Counted from the first letter of the stretch, positions 17,785 through 25,809 are shown. The stretch: 48,270 nt of DNA from Acidimicrobiia bacterium (GCA_025359845.1 JANYDT010000012.1:1-48270); one strand, 5' to 3'. Translations and numbers: made by a program. The notes: generated by a model not told the origin, from the sequence alone.

Positions 17785-18576
17785 TCAGTGGCCGATTTCG
17801 ACCTGCGCGAAGCGGTTGATCTTCGCCGCTCCCAATACGCTGGTGACGGTCTGCTTGTTGTCTTTGGCGAACTCTTGCTCGACCAGGCAGCGGTCCTTGA
17901 AGAATCCGTTGAGGCGCCCTTCGACGATCTTGGCGATCGCCGCTTCGGGCTTGCCCTCGTTGCGGGTTATGCCTTCGAGGGTGGCGCGTTCCTCGGTAAT
18001 AACGTCGGCAGCCACCTCTTCACGGGTGAGGTACTGGGGACGGGCGAAAGCGATGTGCAAGGCGATGTCGTGCGCCAGTTCCATCGAGCCGCCTTGGATT
18101 TCGACCATCGTCGCATTGACGCCACGGTCGCTTTGCACGTGCAGATACGTGTCGACCACCGCTCCCACGGGCGGCTCGAACCGGATGACTCTTCCCAGCT
18201 CGATGTTCTCTTTCAGAGAGATCTTGAGCGAATCGATCGCTTCTTGATGATCGAGAAGGCCGGTTTCACCCTTCGCAGCCACCGAGTCGGCGAGCGCCTG
18301 GACAAGGGCCACAAACTCAGGTGACTTGGCCACGAAGTCGGTTTCGGACTTCACCTGGACAATTGCCGCCGTCGGGCCGCTTCGTCCTACGGCTACTGCG
18401 CCCTGACTGTTGTCGCGATCGGACCGCTTAGCCATATTGGCCAAGCCCGTCTCCCGCAGAAGTTTGATGGCCGCCGAGAAATCTCCGTTGGTTGCCTCCA
18501 GCGCCTTCTTAGCCTCCATCATTCCGACGCCCGCCTCTTGGCGGAGCCGCTGAATATCTTTTGCACTTATTGCCAT
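17785..18576 (-). CDS. tsf: Translation elongation factor Ts
   Basis: Nucleotide exchange factor for EF-Tu. The 263 residues begin with the UBA-like domain carrying LRQEAGVGMMEAKKALEATNGD. The hallmark ETDFVAK (here SETDFVAKSPEF) lies near residue 78. The two core subdomains follow, with GRVIRFE and a C-terminal GRLNGFFKDRCLVEQEFAKD. The start ATG at 18574-18576 is preceded by AAGGATAGGAAT. It lies 169 bp after rpsB in the usual rpsB-tsf pair. Confidence 0.97.
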   Translation of the reverse strand: MAISAKDIQRLRQEAGVGMMEAKKALEATNGDFSAAIKLLRETGLANMAKRSDRDNSQGAVAVGRSGPTAAIVQVKSETDFVAKSPEFVALVQALADSVAAKGETGLLDHQEAIDSLKISLKENIELGRVIRFEPPVGAVVDTYLHVQSDRGVNATMVEIQGGSMELAHDIALHIAFARPQYLTREEVAADVITEERATLEGITRNEGKPEAAIAKIVEGRLNGFFKDRCLVEQEFAKDNKQTVTSVLGAAKINRFAQVEIGH

Positions 18577-18745
18577 ATTCCTATCCTTCAGTCTCGTCCG
18601 ACTTCTCGGGTCGTGGCCTTACGGCACGGCTCTCGACATGGGCGCGCCTCATGCGAGGCCTCGGCGTCCGATTACGGAGCTGCGTTAGTTACTTCGGGTT
18701 CTTCATTCAATCGCCGCTCGTCGGCGTTTTGAATTGAACCGACCG

Positions 18746-19741
18746 TTAATTGGCCTCAGGCGTAGGTGTCTCAGCGCTCTCGACCGAAGCATCGACGGAG
18801 GGCGCCTCAGCCCTCTCGAGCGGTGCATCGCCGGAAGCGCCATCGTCGATCCCGTCGTCGGACTTGGCGGCGGCAACTGCCGCAACTCGGCGCTCGCGCT
18901 CGGCCTGGGCCATTGCGGCCTGGCGACGAGCCTCGTTCTGCTGGTCGGACCGCCTGGCTTCGGCTTCCGGATCGAATGGCGGCTCCGCCACGACTCCACC
19001 GGCGCGCACTCCACGGCGAGCGGCGATGAAACGACCCTCCTGCACCGCATCGGCGACCACTCGGCACAACAGATTGCCGGATCGGATCGCGTCGTCGTTA
19101 CCGGGAATGACGAATTGAATGGAGTCGGGGTCGCAGTTGGTGTCGACGACGGCCACCACGGGCATACCGAGCTTGTTCGCTTCGGTGACGGCGATGTGCT
19201 CCTTCTTCGTGTCGATCACGAAGATGGCTTCAGGAAGGCGATTCATGCCACGGATACCGCCGAGATTGCGCTGAAGCTTCTCTAGTTCGCGCCCGAGGAT
19301 AAGGGCTTCTTTCTTCGGCATTGCTTCGAAGTCTCCGGCCACCTTCATGCGTTCGTACTCGACCATCTTCTTGACCCGCTGATGGATCGTCTGGAAGTTG
19401 GTCAACATTCCACCCAACCAGCGCTCATTTATGTAGGGCATGCCACAAGAGGTTGCGTAGTTCGAAACGGGATCTTGGCTCTGCTTCTTGGTGCCGACGA
19501 AAAGGATCGTACCGCCCTCGGCTACGAGGTCGCGAATGAAGGAATACGCCGACTCGATGCGAGTGAGCGTCTGTTGGAGGTCGATGATGTAGATGCCGTT
19601 GCGCTCCCCGAAGATGAATCGCTTCATCTTCGGATTCCAGCGCCGGGTCTGGTGCCCGAAATGGACACCTGCCTCAAGCAGCTGACGCATGGTCACCACG
19701 GGGCGCTCGTCTTGGACGGCGCGCGTTTGCGTATCGGTCAT
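18746..19741 (-). CDS. rpsB: 30S ribosomal protein S2 with C-terminal extension
   Basis: Small-subunit body protein. The ATG at 19739-19741 has GGAGAT eight bases upstream. It gives 331 residues, against roughly 240-280 for most S2 proteins. The frame is open further upstream, but that stretch is unlike S2. Motifs are [20 protein letters not shown] near residue 19, [26 protein letters not shown] and [20 protein letters not shown]. The last 80-90 residues are a charged A/E/S-rich tail rich in arginine first and acidic at the end, a type seen in actinobacterial S2. A leader hairpin is listed at 19796-19817. Confidence 0.97.
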   Translation of the reverse strand: MTDTQTRAVQDERPVVTMRQLLEAGVHFGHQTRRWNPKMKRFIFGERNGIYIIDLQQTLTRIESAYSFIRDLVAEGGTILFVGTKKQSQDPVSNYATSCGMPYINERWLGGMLTNFQTIHQRVKKMVEYERMKVAGDFEAMPKKEALILGRELEKLQRNLGGIRGMNRLPEAIFVIDTKKEHIAVTEANKLGMPVVAVVDTNCDPDSIQFVIPGNDDAIRSGNLLCRVVADAVQEGRFIAARRGVRAGGVVAEPPFDPEAEARRSDQQNEARRQAAMAQAERERRVAAVAAAKSDDGIDDGASGDAPLERAEAPSVDASVESAETPTPEAN

Positions 19742-19795
19742 GAAAGGATCTCCCGAAGTCGGTTTGTTACAACAAGGTGACGCTGAAAGGTCGAG

Positions 19796-19817
19796 CATCG
19801 AACGAGAGTGTTCGATG
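19796..19817 (-). promoter_or_regulatory. Stem-loop in the rpsB leader
   Basis: CATCGAAC (19796-19803) pairs perfectly with GTTCGATG (19810-19817) around a 6-base loop, 54 bp before the rpsB start. A small TTGTT/AACAA palindrome lies between it and the gene. S2 is known to autoregulate rpsB through its leader in other bacteria. Correspondence here is an inference. Confidence 0.4.
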
Positions 19818-19901
19818 ACCGCGGGGACCAGTCAGCGCGCCCCGACGGACGTCGAAGCACGGCCATAGTAGCCGACCCCCGCTCACGTTGAGGACCCGCG
19901 C

Positions 19902-20459
19902 TCATATTGCCGATCCCCGACCTTTCACCAGCCGCACCTTCACCGTACCAGCCGAAAGAAGGGTCATGGGGTCGAAGTAACTATCGCCGTGGCGGGCCCC
20001 CCAATGCACCGAAGATCGGGCCGTGCCGACCGTGTCCCCAAGGTGAACGACAGTGCCGGCCGACACCGAGATCGTCGCGAGAAAACCGTATGTCGTGCGC
20101 ACGCCGTCGGAGTGCGAGACAACGACGAACAAATCCCCCCCGACCGGCCCGGCAAAGGTCACCGCGCCGTCAGCCGCGGAGGCGACAGCCGTGCCCGGAA
20201 CGGTGCCGATCTCCACGCCTCGATTGCCCGCGCCGTATGGACCCACCGGGGCCCGAAATGGATCGATGATCGGCCCCCGAACTGGGAGTCGGTACAAGAC
20301 CGGCGGGGACGCGACGGGACCGGCCGTCGGTCCAAAAGACGCCGGTGCAAGTGATCGCGCGGGCGATGCGCTAAAAATCAGTGTCAGAACCGCCGCCAAC
20401 GCCAAAAGTACGACTCGTCGCAAAGTCGAATAGGTAACCGACGAATAGATATCGGCCAT
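19902..20459 (-). CDS. Exported LytM/M23-like protein with degraded zinc site
   Basis: The 185 residues begin with a basic N-terminus and a hydrophobic segment at 16-30, ending in SASPARS, a likely signal peptide. The rest fits a peptidase M23 (LytM) fold. However, the canonical HxGxD is replaced by NRGVE at residues 79-83 and the final HxH by SVH at 150-152. Two or more zinc ligands are therefore missing and the protein is probably not an active endopeptidase. EnvC/NlpD-like inactive LytM proteins activate cell-wall amidases, which is one possible role. GGGAGG lies six bases before the ATG. An M23 gene between rpsB and whiG is common in actinobacteria. Confidence 0.88.
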   Translation of the reverse strand: MADIYSSVTYSTLRRVVLLALAAVLTLIFSASPARSLAPASFGPTAGPVASPPVLYRLPVRGPIIDPFRAPVGPYGAGNRGVEIGTVPGTAVASAADGAVTFAGPVGGDLFVVVSHSDGVRTTYGFLATISVSAGTVVHLGDTVGTARSSVHWGARHGDSYFDPMTLLSAGTVKVRLVKGRGSAI

Positions 20460-20528
20460 GGTGAACCTCCCGAACGAACAATCGATGAGGGCCGAAGCCG
20501 ATGGGGGCGCTACCCGAGTGAATCTATT

Positions 20529-20626
20529 CTAGTGCCGTGACCACAATTCTACGTCTCGTCCCACGCTGGCTTTCGCCTGGCAGCGAAGCTGCCCGACGAG
20601 GCGTGGGTTTGTGGTTGAGGCACTAG
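20529..20626. mobile_element. Palindromic element, copy A (probable TA-flanked MITE)
   Basis: A 98-bp imperfect palindrome. The ends CTAGTGCC (20529-20536) and GGCACTAG (20619-20626) are perfect inverted repeats. Inside are ACCACAA/TTGTGGT (20540-20546, 20609-20615), CCCACGC/GCGTGGG (20560-20566, 20601-20607) and a terminal GGCAGC-GAA-GCTGCC stem (20579-20593). A second copy lies at 21691-21787, about 85-90 percent identical by eye and in the same orientation. The TAG stop of the sigma-factor gene (20623-20625) is part of the right end. Ends flanked by TA suggest an IS630/Tc1-type non-autonomous element. A dedicated transcription terminator is the alternative. Confidence 0.7.
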
Positions 20627-21402
20627 CCGTTGACCGACTGCAGACGAGCTCGGAGTTGCAAGACGGCACGAGTATGAATCTGGCACACCCTGCTCTCGGT
20701 CACCCCGAGCACGTCGCCGATCTCGGCCAGGGTCAAACCCTCGTAGTAATAGAGAGTCAACACGACTTTTTCGCGTTCGGGCATGCGGTTGATCGCGCTG
20801 GCCAGGAGTTGACGGACCTCTTCGACCTCATAGAGGCCCATTGGACCCTCCGTTCGGTCGGGGATACTCTCGGCCAAGGAGGTAGCTTCGGCACGATCAC
20901 CACTTCGCGGAAAGATCTCGTCAAGGGCCACCACACCTACGAAACTCAGCTGCGTGTAAATGTTTTGCAGATCGTGCTCGCTCATGCCGAGCGCTTTGGC
21001 CATTTCGACATCGGTAGGACTGCGCCCCAGCTTTGCCTCGAGTGACGCGAATGCCGACTCGACGGTCTTCGCCTTGGTTCGAACTGACCGGGGCACCCAA
21101 TCAATCGATCGCAACTCATCAATGATAGCGCCGCGAATACGGCGGATGGCATAGCTCTCGAATTTGATGCCGCGTTCGGTGTCGAACTTGTCGATCGCGT
21201 CGATCAGCCCGAAGATGCCGTAGCTGACCAGATCGGACTGTTCGACCGACTGCGGTAGCCCGACCGCCACGCGGGTCGCTACGTATTTTACCAGTGCGGA
21301 ATAATGCAGTATCAACCGATCGCGAGCTTCAAGAGACCCCGAAGTCTTGTACTTTCGCCACAGCTCGCTGAGCGCGCTGTACTCGTCGGGATTCGTGGTC
21401 AC
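20623..21402 (-). CDS. whiG: RNA polymerase sigma factor, WhiG/FliA (sigma-28) type
   Basis: Alternative sigma factor of the FliA/WhiG branch, controlling sporulation onset in Streptomyces and motility elsewhere. The 259 residues run from region 2 (SDLVSYGIFGLIDAIDKFD, then GIKFESYAIRRIRGAIIDELR) through WVPRSVRTKAK and region 3 to region 4 (LTLYYYEGLTLAEIGDVLGVTESRVCQIH), all strongly WhiG-like. It starts with GTG (21400-21402), with GAGAG about 8 bases upstream. Its stop codon lies inside the palindromic element at 20529-20626. Whether the host sporulates or swims cannot be told from this window. Position between the rpsB cluster and xerC/dprA matches Streptomyces. Confidence 0.93.
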   Translation of the reverse strand: MTTNPDEYSALSELWRKYKTSGSLEARDRLILHYSALVKYVATRVAVGLPQSVEQSDLVSYGIFGLIDAIDKFDTERGIKFESYAIRRIRGAIIDELRSIDWVPRSVRTKAKTVESAFASLEAKLGRSPTDVEMAKALGMSEHDLQNIYTQLSFVGVVALDEIFPRSGDRAEATSLAESIPDRTEGPMGLYEVEEVRQLLASAINRMPEREKVVLTLYYYEGLTLAEIGDVLGVTESRVCQIHTRAVLQLRARLQSVNG

Positions 21403-21526
21403 AATGGATCTCTCGGATGGAATGTATCGGTAAGTGGAAAATAGGTCGGAGCAGGAGGCTCGACCCTATCCCCCGGCGAGCCCAGAACCGAGGATTCTAG
21501 TGCCTGACGACACGCCTGGTTGATGA
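21403..21526. other. Gene-free spacer upstream of the sigma-factor gene
   Basis: This is the sigma-factor-proximal part of a 380-bp gene-free interval (21403-21782); the rest is taken up by the two elements listed next. It should hold the whiG promoter but no convincing -10/-35 pair was picked out. At 21497-21505 CTAGTGCCT repeats the end of the palindromic element, perhaps a fragment of a third copy. Confidence 0.4.
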
Positions 21527-21694
21527 CTAGGTGGCTGGTGTCAAACGCGATCGCAGCGTCTCGGCGGCCAAAATCACCGCTCCCGGCGTCCTCCGCCTAG
21601 CCGTTTGGGCAGGACAAAGCGCGTTGTTGTGCGTCCTGCGAGCTTCAATTTGACTCGCCGATCCACAACGAGCCGTTTGACACCAGTCACCTAG
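21527..21694. mobile_element. 168-bp inverted-repeat element (probable MITE), no coding capacity
   Basis: The two ends are 21-bp terminal inverted repeats with a single mismatch (21527-21547 and 21674-21694). Both start CTAGGTG and end inward in GGTGTCAAACG, and each has a TA dinucleotide as second and third base. The interior carries a smaller hairpin, GCAGGAC/GTCCTGC, around 21609-21640. No open frame of note is present. The right end abuts copy B of the other palindromic element and shares its TA (21692-21693). The structure fits a non-autonomous TA-targeting transposon; no transposase is in the window. Confidence 0.65.
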
Positions 21695-21787
21695 TGCCCA
21701 ACCACAATCCTACGCCTCCTCCCACGCCGTGTTTCGCCTGGCAGCGCAGCTGCCGGACGAGGCGTGGGTTTGTGGTTGGGCACTAAG
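21691..21787. mobile_element. Palindromic element, copy B (probable TA-flanked MITE)
   Basis: The outer arms are a perfect 16-bp inverted repeat, TAGTGCCCAACCACAA at 21692-21707 against 21770-21785. Then come CCCACGCC (21721-21728) with GGCGTGGG (21761-21768) and a GGCAGC-GCA-GCTGCC apical stem (21740-21754). It is homologous along its whole length to copy A at 20529-20626. The TAG stop of xerC (21783-21785) is formed by its right end, as with copy A and the sigma-factor gene. The arms of B pair better than those of A. Confidence 0.7.
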
Positions 21788-22805
21788 CGCGAGGGTGCGT
21801 CGCTTCGTACACCGAGCGCAGGCGATCCTTGCTGACATGCGTATAGACCTGCGTCGTCACCAGGCTGGCGTGCCCAAGAAGTTCTTGAACGACCCGGAGA
21901 TCGGCCCCTCCGTCGAGGAGATGGGTGGCGAAGCTGTGACGCAAGGCATGAGGATGGGTCGGGGCCGAGTCGGTCGCGGCGGCCCGCCGGTCGATGATTC
22001 GCCGCACGTCTCGCGGGCTCATGGGGTAGCCCCGGCGGTTCGAGAACAAAGGTTGCTGAGCGGGTCCCCTCCGGCCATGGCCCAGCCGGTCATAGCCCAG
22101 CCGGTCCTCCCCCGACGGGTCATCGCTTGGCACCGCAGGGCCACAGACTGTCGACGCGCTGGCGGCCTTCGAAAATACCGCTCGTCCGACACCGATCCAA
22201 GCCCGCAAGGCCAAAAGGCATGGTTCTGAGATTGGCACTCGCCGTTGTTTGGAGCCCTTGCCCCAAACTGTCACCAAACCGCGAGTCAGGTCGACGTCAC
22301 TTGGGCCCAAACCGCACAACTCCCCGACCCGAAGTCCGCTCCCGTATAACAACTCGAGAACTACCCCATCGCGCTGGGCCTCGGCCTGGTGGCCTCGCCA
22401 GAGGCCGGCGGCCGAGGGCGATGTCGGGTAGCTCGGCGGCTCAAGAAATACGGCCATCTCGGCCACCGGCAGGACTCTTGGTAGCCGACTTTCGCCTTTG
22501 GGCGCTGACAGTCGCAACGTGGGGTCGGTGGCAACGACTCCTCGTCGCTGGAGAAAACCAAAGTAGCGGCGCAGCGCCGCCACTTTGCGGGCGATAGTGC
22601 GACGAGCCATTGAGCGGGTGGTGAGAAAAGCCAGATAGCGCCGAAGGTGGAGCCGAGTGAGGCCGGCCGGATCGGCGACCGCGCCGCGTTCGGCCCAGGC
22701 CAAGAGCGCCGTGACATCTCGACGATAGGCAGCTACGGTGTTGGGTGATTCGGCCGTGAGCGACGATACAAAGCAAGCAAGAAACCACGGCGCGTCGCCG
22801 TCCAT
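21783..22805 (-). CDS. xerC: Tyrosine recombinase XerC
   Basis: Site-specific recombinase that with XerD resolves chromosome dimers at dif. From the ATG at 22803-22805 it has 340 residues. A TTG at 22898 overlaps the dprA stop (TTGA) and would add 31 unrelated residues. The N-terminal SAM-like domain shows SPNTVAAYRRDVTALLAW. Catalytic residues by position are R159 (GSGLRVGEL), K183 (GKGSKQR), H286 and R289 (HALRHSFATH), H312 (LLGHASL) and Y321 (TQVYTHV). Between the two halves of the catalytic core, about residues 218-251 form an extra, repeat-bearing loop (EDRLGYDRLGHGRRG) not usual in XerC. Its stop codon is inside palindromic copy B. Confidence 0.93.
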   Translation of the reverse strand: MDGDAPWFLACFVSSLTAESPNTVAAYRRDVTALLAWAERGAVADPAGLTRLHLRRYLAFLTTRSMARRTIARKVAALRRYFGFLQRRGVVATDPTLRLSAPKGESRLPRVLPVAEMAVFLEPPSYPTSPSAAGLWRGHQAEAQRDGVVLELLYGSGLRVGELCGLGPSDVDLTRGLVTVWGKGSKQRRVPISEPCLLALRAWIGVGRAVFSKAASASTVCGPAVPSDDPSGEDRLGYDRLGHGRRGPAQQPLFSNRRGYPMSPRDVRRIIDRRAAATDSAPTHPHALRHSFATHLLDGGADLRVVQELLGHASLVTTQVYTHVSKDRLRSVYEATHPRA

Positions 22806-22894
22806 ATGCTGCACCGTAGCCTGAAACGGGGTCAGTACGCGCCCGACCTTCTGAGATTCAGTCCGGGGAGCCAGTCGCGTCGGGTCGATCCCGT

Positions 22895-24106
22895 TCAAAG
22901 GAGCCGGGCGATGCGCTGCCAGCGGCCGTCGATTCGTTGGACCCAGCCCACTGATTCCAGCCGCGCCAAGCTCAGTACGACGCGGCTCATCGGCTGGCGG
23001 GAGCGGGTACAGGCTGAGTCAAGGGTGCATGGGTCCCATCCGAGCGCTACCAGCACGAGGGCGTCGTCGACGGAGGGCTCGGGACGGGGATCTGCCGCCG
23101 ATTTCGGCTCGGGAGTCTGACCGAGGGCCAACAACACGTCATTGATGTCGCGACACAGGGTCGCTTCACCGTCCGCGAGCAGGGCGTTCGTACCCTCGCC
23201 GGCCGGGTTGTCGAGAGCACCCGGGCAAGCGAGGACGCGCCGACCCAGTTCGCGTGCGGCTCGGGCCGTGTGCAGCGACCCACCTCGGCGATGCGACTCG
23301 ACCACCAGCGTGAGGCGGCCGAGCCCGGCGATCACCCGATTGCGCTTCGGAAAGAGGTGTGCGCCGGGGGCCATACCTAGCGGTGAGGTCGACAGCATGA
23401 GTCCTCGACCCGTGACCTGCGCCCAAAGCTTTTCGTGACGGCGCGGATAACAAACATCGAGACCGCTCGCCACGACCCCGATAGGACCTGAGGACCGCTC
23501 GCTGCGTTTCTCCAACGCGCCCTCGTGGGCGGCGCCGTCGATACCCAACGCCAACCCCGAAACGATGGCGTAACCGCGATACGCCAACTCCTCCCCGAAT
23601 CGACGCGCCACGGCCAGGCCAACGCGTGTCGCCGATCTCGTTCCGACTATGGCCACGCCGGGTCGCTCCAATAAGGCAAGGTCACCGCGGGCAAAGAGCA
23701 CAGGCGAGGTGAATTCGTCCCCTCGAAGTCGCTCCGGGTAATTCGAGGCGCCCCGCACGAGCACCGTCACATCGGCTCGCGCGTAGCGGCGTTTGAGCGC
23801 AAGGATGTCGACAGTATCGAGTTCGCGACGCCAACGCTCGATGCGTTCGACCGTCACCGCCGGCAAAATCGCGGCCTTGTCTTCGCTTATGTGCGGAATC
23901 GGCGACCCCTCCCGAAGGGCCCGCACCAGCTCTGTAACCGGCCATTCACGACAGATTTGAATCAAATAGGCCAGCCCCATCGAAGGCAACGTTGTCAACG
24001 CCAGAGCCACATCACTGACCGGGTTACTCGCGGTGTCGTCGATCAGTTCGCTCGATCGGGCGGCCCGAGTCGACGCCCCGGGGCCTGGGTCGCTCCCCCC
24101 TTTCAT
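22895..24106 (-). CDS. dprA: DNA-processing protein DprA (Smf)
   Basis: Loads RecA on incoming single-stranded DNA during natural transformation, and is conserved also in bacteria not known to be competent. The 403 residues comprise an N-terminal helical region, the Rossmann-like DprA core with GVAIVGTRSATRVGLAVARRF and IVSGLALGIDGAAHEGAL, SERSSGPIGVVASGLDVCYP, FPKRNRVIAGL and NALLADGEATLCRD, and a C-terminal winged-helix segment from about residue 340. The ATG overlaps the comM stop by four bases, so comM-dprA is coupled. The first 30 residues are variable and a later start is possible. Confidence 0.95.
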   Translation of the reverse strand: MKGGSDPGPGASTRAARSSELIDDTASNPVSDVALALTTLPSMGLAYLIQICREWPVTELVRALREGSPIPHISEDKAAILPAVTVERIERWRRELDTVDILALKRRYARADVTVLVRGASNYPERLRGDEFTSPVLFARGDLALLERPGVAIVGTRSATRVGLAVARRFGEELAYRGYAIVSGLALGIDGAAHEGALEKRSERSSGPIGVVASGLDVCYPRRHEKLWAQVTGRGLMLSTSPLGMAPGAHLFPKRNRVIAGLGRLTLVVESHRRGGSLHTARAARELGRRVLACPGALDNPAGEGTNALLADGEATLCRDINDVLLALGQTPEPKSAADPRPEPSVDDALVLVALGWDPCTLDSACTRSRQPMSRVVLSLARLESVGWVQRIDGRWQRIARLL

Positions 24107-25659
24107 AGCTCTTCCTCGAAGCTCGAGGGACGGCGTAACTCAATCGCCAACCCCACTGCTGCTTCGCCGAGGGCGTGGTCGATTGGCTCACCCCATAGGT
24201 CAGCGATCGTGCGCGCCACCCGCCGGATACGACTTAAGCCCCGAGCAGTCAAGGAACCACGGCGCAGATGCCAAGTCACCAACTGTCGTGCGGCGCAGTC
24301 CAACGATGCGAATTCTGACAACGCTGGCCCTTCGAGGCCGGCGTTGCACGCCACCCCGCGATTGAGGGCCAGGTTACGGGCCATGGCGACCCGTTCGGCC
24401 ACCGCCCAGGACCCCTCCGCGGCATCACCCTCGACGAGTTCGTTGACGTCGGGTCGCGTCACGTCGACCCGAAGATCGAATCGGTCGAGCAATGGCCCCG
24501 ACAGACGACGACGATAGCGATCGCGAAGGCTCGGACTGCACCGGCATTGCGGCAGCTCACCGTCAATTTGCCCTAAGACACCGGTGGGGCCGGGCCCCGC
24601 CGTCGCCCAGCCACAGGGGCAGGGGTTGGTGGCCGCGACCAGGAGAAAGCGGGCCGGAAAGGTCACCGTCGCACGAGCGCGGGCCACGCGGACGACTCCC
24701 TCTTCGAGGGGCTGGCGCAGGGCGTCGAGAACATGGGGAGCAAACTCCCCCAACTCGTCGAGAAACAACACCCCACGATGTGCACAGGAGAGTTCTCCTG
24801 GCCGCATGCTGGCCGTGCCTCCCCCGATCAACGAAACCGCTGAAGCACCATGATGCGGGGCCCGAAACGGTGGTGGGACATTCAACAACGAGGCGGCCGT
24901 CGGTAAACCCGCGGCCGATTGAATGCGCAAGACCTCAAGCGCGTCGTCTCTCGAGAGCACCGGAAGCAACCCTGGCAAACGCCGGGCGAGCATCGTCTTG
25001 CCTGCGCCCGGAGGCCCGGTGAACAAGATGTGGTGACCACCCGCGGCGGCGATCTCGGTGGCGAGTCTGGCCAGAGGCTGGCCCCGTACATCGGCCAGAT
25101 CGGGGGCAGCAATGGCCGAGCACGCCGGAGGACCCTTCGGGGGGCTGGGCCACGGGAGCAATCCCCGTAGACAATCGGCCAGCTCGCGCAAGGATTCACC
25201 GACGCGGACGCAGTGGCGGCCCAACGCGGTCGCCTCCCAAAAACACGCTGGGCTCACGATGACTTCAGAAGTGGGGAGCGCGTCCACCAGAGCGAAGCAC
25301 CCCGTGACACGGCGAACCGATCCGTCGAGGCCGAGTTCGCCAAGAAACGATCGACCTTCGACAGCTGCTTGGGGAACCTCGTCAGTCGCGACCAGCAACC
25401 CGATGGCAATGGCCAGGTCGAGGACGGAACCACCCTTACGGATACCGACAGGAGCGAGATTGACGGTTATGCGTTTTTGCGGCCATACCAGACTGCTCGA
25501 CAGCAACGCCGCACGAACCCGATCACGGGCTTCGCGACACGCTTCATCGGGCAACCCGACCACCGCGAAGCCGGGAAGCCCAGGCGACACATGGACTTCA
25601 ACGCTGACTTGACGGCCCTCGACACCGAATAACGTTGCCGACGAAATAGATGCAAACAT
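24103..25659 (-). CDS. comM: YifB/ComM-family AAA+ ATPase (Mg chelatase-like)
   Basis: Hexameric DNA helicase promoting branch migration during transformation in some bacteria. The ATG at 25657-25659 gives MFASISSATLFGVEG, the canonical family start, with GGAGGT 7 bases upstream. It has 518 residues. Features are the N-terminal ChlI domain (EVHVSPGLPGFAVVGLPDEA), Walker A GPPGAGKTMLARRLPGLLP, sensor-side LFLDELGEF, LVAATNPCPCG with the conserved CPCGW and later CRC cysteines, and the C-terminal helical domain with ARGLSRIRRVARTIADL. An open extension upstream of the chosen start has no family likeness. Confidence 0.96.
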   Translation of the reverse strand: MFASISSATLFGVEGRQVSVEVHVSPGLPGFAVVGLPDEACREARDRVRAALLSSSLVWPQKRITVNLAPVGIRKGGSVLDLAIAIGLLVATDEVPQAAVEGRSFLGELGLDGSVRRVTGCFALVDALPTSEVIVSPACFWEATALGRHCVRVGESLRELADCLRGLLPWPSPPKGPPACSAIAAPDLADVRGQPLARLATEIAAAGGHHILFTGPPGAGKTMLARRLPGLLPVLSRDDALEVLRIQSAAGLPTAASLLNVPPPFRAPHHGASAVSLIGGGTASMRPGELSCAHRGVLFLDELGEFAPHVLDALRQPLEEGVVRVARARATVTFPARFLLVAATNPCPCGWATAGPGPTGVLGQIDGELPQCRCSPSLRDRYRRRLSGPLLDRFDLRVDVTRPDVNELVEGDAAEGSWAVAERVAMARNLALNRGVACNAGLEGPALSEFASLDCAARQLVTWHLRRGSLTARGLSRIRRVARTIADLWGEPIDHALGEAAVGLAIELRRPSSFEEEL

Positions 25660-25781
25660 GGCCCATACCTCCAACGATTGACAACCTTGTGGAGGAGGAC
25701 ACGCTGCGCTGACCTCGTACGATGCGCCCAGAGGCGCCGGCAGCAGTATGGCAGAAGGGTGAGACAGAACGCGACGGAGTC

Positions 25782-25809
25782 GTTCGGGCCATAATGTTCG
25801 GGCCATAAT
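25782..25809 (+). promoter_or_regulatory. Tandem 14-bp repeat with duplicated -10-like box
   Basis: GTTCGGGCCATAAT occurs twice head to tail at 25782-25795 and 25796-25809. Each unit ends in CATAAT, a good -10-like hexamer. The second ends six bases before the GTG of the small membrane gene, so a transcript from it would be almost leaderless. The repeat is seen; the promoter role is inferred. Confidence 0.4.

Noticed and set aside
18646-18659. GCCTC-ATGC-GAGGC hairpin between rpsB and tsf
   Set aside because: Only 5 bp and no supporting context; left out of the feature list.
20529-20626. Ordinary Rho-independent terminator for the sigma-factor gene
   Set aside because: Too long and complex, no T-run in the direction of transcription, and a homologous second copy exists; kept as element, though a terminating effect is not excluded.
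20529-21787. XerC/D dif site near xerC
   Set aside because: The palindromes do not show the 11-6-11 dif layout and dif is normally far from xerC.
22806-22898. TTG start for xerC overlapping the dprA stop
   Set aside because: Possible through translational coupling, but it adds 31 residues unlike XerC; the ATG at 22805 gives the usual N-terminus.
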